Of a stretch of 6,441 bases of DNA, positions 1 through 5,937 are shown piece by piece. The notes under the pieces are model-generated. The model did no database searches, had not been told where the DNA came from, and saw only the letters and a list, made by a program, of their open reading frames with translations. The DNA is from Adhaeribacter sp. (GTDB lineage: Bacteria > Bacteroidota > Bacteroidia > Cytophagales > Hymenobacteraceae): positions 1 to 6,441 of the forward strand of contig JAQBNV010000602.1 of assembly GCA_028288395.1 (NCBI GenBank), read 5' to 3'. Position numbers and translations under genes: made by a program. Every line of letters begins with the position of its first letter. Positions within the stretch are counted from its first letter, which is position 1.

Positions 1-463
1 CAACTTATTAACCAGCAAATACTTACCTTTGCAATTTTGAAAGATTTATGACTTTACGCCCAGGTTTACTTTATTTGGCGAGGATTTTGTTAAGTTTGTA
101 TTGCATCCTAACCGGGATAGGTTGGAGCTTATATCAGGCAAAGTTAGCTGCTGTATAAACCGAAAACCTGCTAAAAATTGATGCATTGTTCAGGTATGGA
201 GCAATATAGAGGATGATATTCCGGTACCGTTGCCTAACCCTTGAACATTGCATGTTGAAAAAATTACTGAATGGCAGGATAGCGGATGAAAACCCGTAAA
301 AAAATTGCACACTATGCTAAACAACTTAATCGAGCGTTTATGCATTGGGTTCAGGAGATAAAAGATAATAATTTCGCCCTGGGTATATGCTGGTAATCCG
401 ACAGATTGGCAGGAAATACAAGTTGGCGGCCTATTTGTATTAATCGTTCAAGCTAAAAGTAAA
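1..463. other. AT-rich stretch without a confident gene; possible decayed coding sequence
   Basis: No intact gene longer than about 45 codons is visible. In the + frame shared with the downstream gene (frame of position 464) the reading is protein-like but broken: an open run from 41 to a TGA at 179-181 with segments such as YDFTPRFTLFGEDFVKFV and LHPNRDRLELISGKV, then a run to TGA 242-244, a run to TGA 287-289, and further stops until TAA 359-361. From 362 the frame stays open into the 464 gene. The longest run has no ATG. This could be the remnant of a gene or chance. Short ATG ORFs also occur at 48-158 (36 codons, hydrophobic middle) and 286-396 (36 codons, basic); neither has supporting evidence. 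An exact TAnnTTTG match (TACCTTTG, 24-31) lies just before 48, without a clear upstream TTG. A weak hairpin (185-191 with 199-205) has no T-run. Confidence 0.35.
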
Positions 464-1012
464 ATGGTAAAGTTAGTTAAAACAAGAAGTAGAAAAGCAG
501 GTTTAGTATTGGCGCTGGTAGCATTAAGTGCCACGATGGTATGGGCGCAGAATTTTTCGCGCCAGGGTATTTCGTTTACTTTATTTGATAAAACCGGAAA
601 GCCTTTAACCGATGCGGTAATTAATAATGGTCAGTACCGGCTTTATTCGTTGCGCGACCCGAAAACCGTAACCGACCCGCACCTGAGTTTTGAAAAAACC
701 ACCCAACTTTTTACTTTTACTGAGTCGGCCATTTCGCCAGGTATTAGCCTGGCCTTAATCAGCCCCACCGATACCATGTATATATCGGTATTTGGCAGGT
801 CTAAGCCCGACAAAATAATAGATGGCATAAAGGTTCAAAAAGGCAGCTATGTATTAACCTCAAACGAGTTTTCGGGGAATAAACGCCTGAAGGTAGAGAG
901 TTGGAATAATTTCCTGGAAGAGGAAGAACCGGCAGAAAAACAAGATTTAAATAGGTTTTCGCATATTCTTCGAGACAAAAAACCAATATCTATCGTAAAG
1001 CATAATCATTAA
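464..1012 (+). CDS. small exported protein of unknown function (182 aa)
   Basis: I do not recognise this protein. It begins with a long Sec signal peptide: a basic n-region (K3, K6, R8, R10, K11), a hydrophobic core at about residues 12-27, and a likely cleavage after A28 (VWA before QN). The mature part is about 154 residues, without further membrane segments or cysteines. It starts with a beta-like stretch (SFTLFDKTGKPLTDAVI, about 36-52) and ends in a hydrophilic region with an acidic EEEE cluster (about 151-154) and a basic, His-containing tail (VKHNH). It is therefore probably periplasmic or surface-attached. ATG 464 is the first ATG in frame and places the signal peptide correctly; no Shine-Dalgarno is present, as is usual in Bacteroidota. 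A weak promoter is possible (TTG 406-408, TATTTG 432-437). A terminator-like hairpin follows directly, suggesting a single-gene unit. Confidence 0.75.
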   Translation: MVKLVKTRSRKAGLVLALVALSATMVWAQNFSRQGISFTLFDKTGKPLTDAVINNGQYRLYSLRDPKTVTDPHLSFEKTTQLFTFTESAISPGISLALISPTDTMYISVFGRSKPDKIIDGIKVQKGSYVLTSNEFSGNKRLKVESWNNFLEEEEPAEKQDLNRFSHILRDKKPISIVKHNH

Positions 1013-1020
1013 TCCTTACC

Positions 1021-1053
1021 CTTAAGCTTTTTAGCAATGGCTTAAGTTTTTTA
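1021..1053 (+). terminator. probable intrinsic terminator after the 464 gene
   Basis: A perfect 7-bp inverted repeat, CTTAAGC at 1021-1027 and GCTTAAG at 1040-1046, encloses a 12-base loop and is followed at once by six T residues (1047-1052). It starts 8 bases after the stop codon at 1010-1012. The stem is short and AT-rich, so termination may be leaky and some transcripts could read into trxA 37 bases further on. Confidence 0.55.
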
Positions 1054-1089
1054 TATATTTTTTAAGACAACCCTAAAATAATAACTGTC

Positions 1090-1416
1090 ATGGGACACAA
1101 AGCAATTGAAATAACAGATGCTAATTTCGAAGAAATAATAAATTCAGATAAACCCGTTTTAGTAGACTTCTGGGCAGAATGGTGCGGACCTTGCCGCATG
1201 GTTGGTCCGGTAGTAGAAGAACTGGCCGGCGATTACGAAGGCCGCGTAGTAGTAGGTAAAGTAGACGTAGACGCCAATCCGCAGACTTCCGCTAAATTTG
1301 GTATCCGTAGTATTCCAACTTTGCTGGTTTTCAAAAACGGCCAGGTAGTAGACAAGCAGGTAGGCGCGGTGCCTAAAAATGCTTTAGCGCAGAAACTGGA
1401 AGCCCAACTGGCTTAA
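1090..1416 (+). CDS. trxA: thioredoxin
   Basis: This is a cytoplasmic thioredoxin, the small dithiol protein that reduces disulfides in ribonucleotide reductase, peroxiredoxins and other clients and is itself recycled by thioredoxin reductase. The 108-residue length is exactly that of the family. The redox motif WCGPC is at residues 31-35 (C32 and C35), preceded by FWAEW; buried D26 and the cis-proline P76 in SIPT (74-77) fall at the same numbers as in E. coli thioredoxin. The terminal helix (about 95-107) completes the fold. There is no signal peptide or membrane anchor, which argues against the exported TlpA/ResA type. The ATG at 1090 gives the canonical N-terminus. A strong terminator follows 20 bases after the stop, and a weak one precedes the gene, so it is probably transcribed alone. 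A TAnnTTT-like TATATTTT occurs at 1054-1061, without a clear TTG partner. Confidence 0.97.
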   Translation: MGHKAIEITDANFEEIINSDKPVLVDFWAEWCGPCRMVGPVVEELAGDYEGRVVVGKVDVDANPQTSAKFGIRSIPTLLVFKNGQVVDKQVGAVPKNALAQKLEAQLA

Positions 1417-1435
1417 TATTTAATAATTTAAAGAG

Positions 1436-1470
1436 AAGCCCTTTCTGCTCCGCAGAAGGGGCTTTTTTTT
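1436..1470 (+). terminator. strong intrinsic terminator of trxA
   Basis: The arms 1436-1448 and 1452-1464 form a 13-bp stem (AAGCCCTTTCTGC against GCAGAAGGGGCTT, one T-G wobble at 1442/1458) around a three-base loop TCC. An uninterrupted run of eight T residues (1463-1470) overlaps the end of the stem. It ends the trxA transcript and isolates it from the deacetylase gene. Confidence 0.92.
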
Positions 1471-1600
1471 GCCCGTTCCGCCAGAAGTATCTAATATTAT
1501 AAGCCAGAAAACTACCCTTCCGGAAAGATAAATACCTGTTTTGTTTAAGAATATTTATTTCTATCTTACTCTTGGTACTATCCTCCCAAAATTCACCTAT

Positions 1601-2713
1601 ATGCATAAATTCACGGGCTTCTGTATATTTTCTTTGTTGCTGTTCTGGCTGGTGCTGGGCCCAGTTTCTTTGGGGGTGGCACAAACCCCGGTTACGCCAA
1701 CTTACGCCGAAAAGCTTGGCTGGAAGAAGGGAGACCGCGTTCTTATTCTGCACGTGGATGATGCGGGTATGTCTTACGATTCTAATGTGGGCACCATAAA
1801 GGCGATGGAAGAAGGCGTGGCCAATTCGGTAAGCGTGATGATGCCCTGCCCCTGGGTGCCGGGTTTTGTGCGATACCTAAAGCAACACCCCCAGGTTGAT
1901 GCCGGCCTGCACCTGACGCTCACCTCCGAATGGCGCGATTACCGCTGGGGCCCGCTCACTGGCCGGCAAGCTGCACCCGGCTTAACTGACCTGGAAGGTG
2001 CGCTGTGGCCTTCGGTGGGTGAAGTGGTAAAAAATGCCAGCCCCGACGAGGTAGAAGCCGAAATCCGGGCGCAACTGGAGCGGGCCCGGCGCATGGGCTT
2101 TCAGCCCACCCACCTCGATTCGCACATGGGTACCCTTTTTGCCCATCCGGGATTTACCGAACGTTACATCCGTGTAGGTATTCAGGAACGCATTCCGGTT
2201 ATGTTACCCGCCGGACACAATACCTTGCTTATCCGGGAGATGGAAGACGATGCTAAAGCGCGCCTGGTGCGGGAAGGCAAATACCAGGAAGGCATGAAAA
2301 TACCCACCCAGGCCGGCGGTTCAGAAATACAGCAGTTAGGCCAGACGGTTTGGGACGCCGGGCTGCCCGTGCTGGACGATTTGCACAACACCAGCTACGG
2401 CTGGAAACTGCCGGCCAACGTACCCCCAACCGACGAAAACCTGCGCCAGCTTAAAGTAAAAAATTACGTAGCGGGCATCAAATCTTTAAAACCCGGGGTA
2501 ACCATGATGATTATGCATTGCACCGACCCTACCGAAGTTTTTCCGCACATTTCGGATTCGGGCCTAACCCGGAAAGGCGACCTACTGGCCATGCTGGACC
2601 CGGCGGTTAAAAAGGCGCTGCAAGAGGAACGCATTATTTTAACTACCTGGCGGGAGCTGAAAGAACGTCGGGATAAAGCTGGTACTCCAACCGGAACGAA
2701 AAGCAAAAAGTAA
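1601..2713 (+). CDS. exported YdjC/ChbG-HpnK-family carbohydrate deacetylase
   Basis: This belongs to the YdjC-like family (ChbG, HpnK), metal-dependent deacetylases that remove acetyl groups from N-acetylated sugars such as chitooligosaccharides or hopanoid-linked glucosamine. With numbering from ATG 1601 (370 residues), the metal-site motifs are visible: HVDDAGMS at 51-58 (family form is typically NADDFG), H104 in GLHLTLTSEW, HLDSH at 171-175, and a late H306 in a hydrophobic strand (MMIMHCTDP). An N-terminal signal peptide (core about 7-26, cleavage near A27) places it outside the cytoplasm, unlike E. coli ChbG. It is about 100 residues longer than the common 250-300 residue members, with extra sequence in the middle (about 205-290) and a basic tail. 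I chose ATG 1601 because it starts the signal peptide directly; the reading frame extends upstream to a TTG at 1541, which would add 20 residues before it. The true substrate cannot be read from the sequence. Confidence 0.85.
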   Translation: MHKFTGFCIFSLLLFWLVLGPVSLGVAQTPVTPTYAEKLGWKKGDRVLILHVDDAGMSYDSNVGTIKAMEEGVANSVSVMMPCPWVPGFVRYLKQHPQVDAGLHLTLTSEWRDYRWGPLTGRQAAPGLTDLEGALWPSVGEVVKNASPDEVEAEIRAQLERARRMGFQPTHLDSHMGTLFAHPGFTERYIRVGIQERIPVMLPAGHNTLLIREMEDDAKARLVREGKYQEGMKIPTQAGGSEIQQLGQTVWDAGLPVLDDLHNTSYGWKLPANVPPTDENLRQLKVKNYVAGIKSLKPGVTMMIMHCTDPTEVFPHISDSGLTRKGDLLAMLDPAVKKALQEERIILTTWRELKERRDKAGTPTGTKSKK

Positions 2714-2792
2714 ACCACCTTAATATTAACAAACTGATGTTATGCAAAAAGATAAAATATATGCAGAAGCAAAGCCCACACACTACCGTCAA

Positions 2793-2861
2793 TCCAAAAG
2801 AATCTTTTGAGTAGGTAACGCAGAAGATTCTTTTGGAATTCATCGAATTCTTCAGAATGAC
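2793..2861. repeat. REP-like palindromic intergenic repeat candidate
   Basis: Bases 2793-2809 pair with 2821-2837 to make a 17-bp stem (one T-G wobble at 2807/2823) around an 11-base loop; the first 14 pairs (TCCAAAAGAATCTT against its complement) are perfect. Directly beyond the right arm lies a second small dyad, GAATTC-ATC-GAATTC (2836-2850), then TTCAGAATGACG (2850-2861). Read on the minus strand this gives CGTCATTCTGAA followed by AAGAATCTT, an arrangement I associate with short interspersed intergenic repeats in Bacteroidota genomes; that match is from memory, not a search. No T-run follows the stem, so it is not a standard terminator, although it could protect the 3' end of the deacetylase mRNA. 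Confidence 0.55.
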
Positions 2862-2986
2862 GGGTTTGGATGCAAAGACCTTTAGACTAAATTATTTTTA
2901 ATTCCTGCTTAACATCATTACTAAATATTTAGGCACACAGAATATTTTTTCTAGCTGATAATGAAGAGATAAGAAATATAATCCCT

Positions 2987-3002
2987 GAATATTCAAATAT
3001 TC
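2987..3002. promoter_or_regulatory. GAATATT dyad, possible operator
   Basis: GAATATT (2987-2993) and AATATTC (2996-3002) are perfect inverted 7-base half-sites separated by CA. It lies 112 bases upstream of the barrel gene and could bind a dimeric regulator. In AT-rich DNA such dyads also arise by chance, so the assignment is weak. Confidence 0.2.
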
Positions 3003-3070
3003 TCCCGTCTCCCCTATTCAATTAAGTAAAACCGGCCTCATTTTTGAATATGGTAATTTAGGAATATAAT

Positions 3071-3086
3071 GGAACCGCCTGGTTCC
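3071..3086 (+). other. small hairpin in the probable leader of the barrel gene
   Basis: GGAACC (3071-3076) and GGTTCC (3081-3086) form a perfect 6-bp stem with a GCCT loop, 27 bases before the ATG at 3114. No T-run follows. If transcription starts upstream of 3070 it would sit in the 5' untranslated leader and could affect mRNA stability or translation. It is GC-rich compared with its surroundings. Confidence 0.3.
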
Positions 3087-3113
3087 GGCGTAAATTAACT
3101 AAACTGCTTTACT

Positions 3114-3785
3114 ATGAAAAAACTGATGCTGGCTGCTGCCCTGGCAGCCATAACCTGGGGAACTGCTCAGGCCCAATCGCTTAACCTAGGTATAAAAGGG
3201 GGTTTTAATTACACCAATGTCTCGGGCAATACGGGCACCTACCTGGACTTCGACAAAGCTTATAAACCAGGTTTTAATGCCGGTATCTTTACCAATATTG
3301 GCCTCTTCCCTATGCTGGCCATCCAGCCCGAAATAAATTATTCGACCAAAGGGTTCCGGATTGAGGATGAACGTAGCAGCGGCGGCACCAATACCCAAAC
3401 TGATATAAAAAACCGGATCAATTACCTGGATGTACCGGTACTGGTGCAGGTAAAAACCGGTACCATATATTTTGAAGCTGGTCCGCAGGTGGGCTTTTTA
3501 CTGAATCAGAAAACCGAGCAGCGGCGTACCATCACCCAAACTGGCCTGATTAGCGAACAAACCACAAAAGAACCGGTTATTCGCGATAAAAGTACCAGCA
3601 GCTACCGCACCACCGATTTAGGTTACGCCGTAGGTATTGGTTTTCAGGCCCCGGTCAGCCCGGTTAGCCTCAATTTCCGCTACGCCAACAGCGTGCCTTC
3701 TTACCTGAAAGATAGCAGCACCGATGCGCGTCATTCGGTTTTCCAGATCTCGTTAAGTACCTGGCTGCCGGTAGCCAAACGTTAA
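3114..3785 (+). CDS. outer-membrane beta-barrel protein, PorT-type
   Basis: The 223-residue product is a small outer-membrane beta-barrel protein of the kind grouped as PorT-type/OMP beta-barrel domain 2 in Bacteroidota. A clear signal peptide (K2, K3, hydrophobic 4-16) ends at AQA, residues 18-20, with cleavage before Q21. The mature protein opens with the family-typical LGIKGGFNYTN (25-35) and continues as alternating strands: AIQPEINYSTKGF (69-81), NYLDVPVLVQVK (103-114), YFEAGPQVGFLLN (119-131), a polar loop at about 132-165, then LGYAVGIGFQ and SLNFRYA near the C-terminus, and a last strand VFQISLSTWL. The family covers many lipid- or solute-interacting barrels of unknown job, so no specific function is claimed; a role in type IX secretion like PorT itself is not supported by neighbours. 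It appears monocistronic, with its own spacer upstream and a strong terminator downstream. Confidence 0.85.
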   Translation: MKKLMLAAALAAITWGTAQAQSLNLGIKGGFNYTNVSGNTGTYLDFDKAYKPGFNAGIFTNIGLFPMLAIQPEINYSTKGFRIEDERSSGGTNTQTDIKNRINYLDVPVLVQVKTGTIYFEAGPQVGFLLNQKTEQRRTITQTGLISEQTTKEPVIRDKSTSSYRTTDLGYAVGIGFQAPVSPVSLNFRYANSVPSYLKDSSTDARHSVFQISLSTWLPVAKR

Positions 3786-3798
3786 CCAACCTTTTACC

Positions 3799-3843
3799 CA
3801 TAAAAAAGCCGGCTGCGGTTCATCTGCAGCCGGCTTTTTTATG
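3799..3843. terminator. two-way intrinsic terminator between convergent genes
   Basis: Bases 3799-3816 pair perfectly with 3826-3843 in an 18-bp stem whose GC core is GCCGGCTGC, flanked by A6 on the left (3802-3807) and T6 on the right (3835-3840), with a 9-base loop. Because it carries a T-run on either strand it can stop both the + barrel gene ending at 3785 and the - gene ending at 3859. Confidence 0.93.
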
Positions 3844-3858
3844 CCTTTATCTGTAACC

Positions 3859-5784
3859 TTATCCGCTGTAGCAACTGCAGAGGGTTTTCTCTCCCGTACA
3901 AATCTCCGCAAAGCCATCTTCTATCTGCTTCATCAGCACTTCCAGGCGGTTATTGTAGTCGGCAATATTTTCGAGTTTGTCGCCCTTTGGGCCTTCTTTA
4001 AATAAATTATTCAGCTCTTCGGTTTTCTTACCCATATCATTATTTTTTTCGCTGTAGCGGGTTACAAAAGCCGGAATGGCATCTTTTGGGTAGCTGCTGA
4101 CAATATTATTGTCAATGCAATATTTCTTTTTGAGAAATTCGGTTACTTTCTGGTCAGCCAGTTTGCGTAAATCTTCCGTTCTTTTCAGGGCTTCCTGAGC
4201 CTTGGCGGCATCGTAGCGTTTGTTATAAGCCAGCACCGTTTCTTTGGCCCTTTCCCGGCAGCTTACGCATTTGGTAGCCCCGGCCTTTTCCATCAGGTTG
4301 TTCCGCACCGGCAGGTTTTCGTCGGTGGCCGGTAATACGGCCAGCTTGTTAATATCCTTTTCAAATACCTCTTTGTACTGCATGTCTTCCAGCAAGGTCA
4401 TGTAGCGGTTGATGGCTTCGCCCTCGATGGTAGTAGATAAATATTCTTTGTTGGGCAACTCCACCGAATTGAGCTTGGCCAGATACGCTTCTCGTTTGGC
4501 CGCATTGGGGTTGCTTTTTATTTCGGTATCGAGTTCCAGCAGGGTTAGCACCAGTTCTTTGCTGTTTTTCAGGTTGTGGTCACCTTCCAGGTACAAATCG
4601 GCGCTGGCGGCCACGGCCTGGTACTCCGGTTTAAATACGGTCTGGAAAGTGCTGTTTTTGGCGAACTCCTTTTCGCGTTGCCGTTGCAGGCTTTTGAGGC
4701 TGCGGTAACTCTGAATGATCGAAAATAAGGTTTTGGAGTTGGCTTCCGAAATATTATTGCGGTAGTTCAGCTTATAATTATTCAGGTTCTGCTTCAGCTC
4801 GGCAAAAGAGCGTAAATATTCGATGTAAAACATTTCCTGTTTAAAGGTCTCGTCTTTTACCAGGCCGGCATCGTGGGCATTGGTAATCTTTTGCTTGCGC
4901 TTATCAATCAGCTCCGTATTTATTTCGTTGCCGCTGAGTACATCGGTTTTGTACAACGATTTGTAATTGGCAATAATCAGGTAAGGATAATCTTTATAAT
5001 TAACCAACTCTTCAATTTTTCGGCGGTCGAGGTTAGACTGGCCGCTGCCCAAATATTCGGCAAAGCGGGCCGGGCGCAGCGAAGGCGCTTTGGCATCGGG
5101 TGGCACCAAAACGTACATGCGCACCGAATGCAGGCGGGTGTCAAAATCCTGGCCTTCGTATAACCGGATAGTAGAACTGAAGCGGTATTCTTTCTTTTTA
5201 GAAGTGGTGCCAATCAAATTCCCAAACTCACCCACCAACGATAAAAGTGCCCCGGTCGGGTTTGTGAGCTTCGAAATATTAACCAGCTGCGACGACACAA
5301 TATTAAACATATCGCCGCTATCATCCTTGGTGATGGCTTTGGCCTGGATAGAAGCATCAATATTTTTGCTTTCGTCAGAAACTGGTAGCTTATCAATAAT
5401 CCGGATGACCTCAATATTATCGCTTACCTGCGTGGTATATTCTTTTTTATCGGTGGCAATATTAAAATTATAAAGGGGGTAAATAATATTTTCGTTGCCG
5501 AAAACCTTTATATTTTTCAGCTGGGCCGAGATAAACAAATATTCGAGGTTGTTGCGGTAATTCTTTTTATCGCGGCCGGCGCCGTTCTCCAGTTCGTTTA
5601 CCACCCGGGTAAACTTGCTGCCGTTATACAGATAAATATCAGTAGAGAGATACTGCCACTCATCCGAAAAATTGAATTTATCCTGGTAAGTGTAGGCGAG
5701 GCGGGTTTGCACCGTATTTTGGGCCTCAGCCCCCGTAACCAGCAGCGACAAGAGGAGAAAGCAAAGGGTATATTTGAATTGCAT
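3859..5784 (-). CDS. large exported protein of unknown function with a Cys-rich C-terminus (641 aa)
   Basis: I do not recognise this protein. Residues 1-22 are a signal peptide (hydrophobic 6-17, AEA or AQ cleavage region at 19-22); no other membrane segment is obvious, so it is probably periplasmic or surface-exposed. Residues about 25-230 alternate short hydrophobic and polar stretches and look beta-rich (for example EYLFISAQLKNIKVFG at 81-96 and SVRMYVLVPPD at 220-230). From about 290 onward it is strongly helical and charged, with coiled-coil-like segments near 310-375, 455-480, 510-555 and 580-625. All cysteines of the mature protein lie in the last fifth: CVSC at 506-509, C556, C629 and CSC at 636-638 near the very end. 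There is no lipobox cysteine after the signal peptide. The ATG at 5784 gives the signal peptide directly and lies about 40 bases below a TAnnTTTG box. It is transcribed alone, convergent with the barrel gene; neighbours give no clue to function. Confidence 0.85.
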   Translation of the reverse strand: MQFKYTLCFLLLSLLVTGAEAQNTVQTRLAYTYQDKFNFSDEWQYLSTDIYLYNGSKFTRVVNELENGAGRDKKNYRNNLEYLFISAQLKNIKVFGNENIIYPLYNFNIATDKKEYTTQVSDNIEVIRIIDKLPVSDESKNIDASIQAKAITKDDSGDMFNIVSSQLVNISKLTNPTGALLSLVGEFGNLIGTTSKKKEYRFSSTIRLYEGQDFDTRLHSVRMYVLVPPDAKAPSLRPARFAEYLGSGQSNLDRRKIEELVNYKDYPYLIIANYKSLYKTDVLSGNEINTELIDKRKQKITNAHDAGLVKDETFKQEMFYIEYLRSFAELKQNLNNYKLNYRNNISEANSKTLFSIIQSYRSLKSLQRQREKEFAKNSTFQTVFKPEYQAVAASADLYLEGDHNLKNSKELVLTLLELDTEIKSNPNAAKREAYLAKLNSVELPNKEYLSTTIEGEAINRYMTLLEDMQYKEVFEKDINKLAVLPATDENLPVRNNLMEKAGATKCVSCRERAKETVLAYNKRYDAAKAQEALKRTEDLRKLADQKVTEFLKKKYCIDNNIVSSYPKDAIPAFVTRYSEKNNDMGKKTEELNNLFKEGPKGDKLENIADYNNRLEVLMKQIEDGFAEICTGEKTLCSCYSG

Positions 5785-5824
5785 ATTTTAAATACCGATA
5801 GCTTTATTACCACCCGGCGCAATG

Positions 5825-5832
5825 CAAAAATA
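5825..5832 (-). promoter_or_regulatory. candidate -7 promoter box for the 641-aa gene
   Basis: On the minus strand 5832 to 5825 reads TATTTTTG, an exact match to the Bacteroidota -7 consensus TAnnTTTG, about 40 bases before the ATG at 5784. No TTG is seen at the expected -33 distance, where the sequence is T-rich instead. The box lies between the asparaginase terminator and the gene, which fits an independent promoter. Confidence 0.45.
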
Positions 5833-5875
5833 TGGTATATTATAGATTATATAAAGAAAAAGTGCAGAATAAATT

Positions 5876-5917
5876 AAAAAAATCCAGGGCAGGCCAGGAG
5901 CGCCTTTTCCGGATTTT
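5876..5917 (-). terminator. probable terminator of the asparaginase gene
   Basis: On the minus strand AAAATCC (5917-5911) pairs with GGATTTT (5885-5879), and the T-run continues to 5876 (seven T in all). The 25-base interior contains a second short stem, AGGC/GCCT (5905-5902 with 5894-5891). It begins 20 bases after the asparaginase stop codon. The stem is interrupted, so strength is uncertain. Confidence 0.5.
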
Positions 5918-5937
5918 CTGAAAACCAGTATATAACT

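Larger units (their letters stand above)
2714..3113. other. 400-base AT-rich spacer with hairpins and dyads, no gene
   Basis: No convincing coding sequence is present; the longest ATG frame just after the deacetylase (2741-2809, 22 codons) runs into the hairpin repeat and is not supported. The spacer holds the repeat-like hairpin at 2793-2837, a dyad at 2987-3002 and a small hairpin at 3071-3086, all listed separately. The hexamer GAATAT recurs at about 2939, 2987, 3046 and 3062. The second half presumably carries the promoter of the barrel gene; the best -7 candidate is CATTTTTG at 3039-3046 (one mismatch to TAnnTTTG), with no good TTG partner. Confidence 0.6.

Noticed and set aside
1541..1600. 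TTG-initiated extension of the deacetylase by 20 residues
   Set aside because: The extension puts a second hydrophobic stretch before a complete signal peptide that begins exactly at ATG 1601, and it overlaps the likely promoter region.
1373..1753. 126-codon minus-strand reading frame across the end of trxA and the start of the deacetylase
   Set aside because: It runs antisense through two well-supported genes and the strong trxA terminator; composition is not protein-like.
2741..2809. 22-codon ATG frame after the deacetylase
   Set aside because: It ends inside the left arm of the hairpin repeat and has no promoter, hydrophobic segment or recognisable motif.
2643..2843. 66-codon minus-strand frame rich in Phe, Ile and Leu
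   Set aside because: It overlaps the end of the deacetylase gene and the palindromic repeat; the hydrophobic look follows from AT-rich sequence.
3799..3843. Long perfect inverted repeat as a mobile-element end
   Set aside because: A GC-rich core flanked by A6 and T6, placed between two convergent stop codons, is fully explained as a two-way terminator.
5090..5473. 127-codon plus-strand reading frame inside the 641-residue gene
   Set aside because: Antisense shadow of the large minus-strand gene, which has a signal peptide, a promoter box and a terminator; the same applies to the frames at 4409-4708 and 4873-5163.
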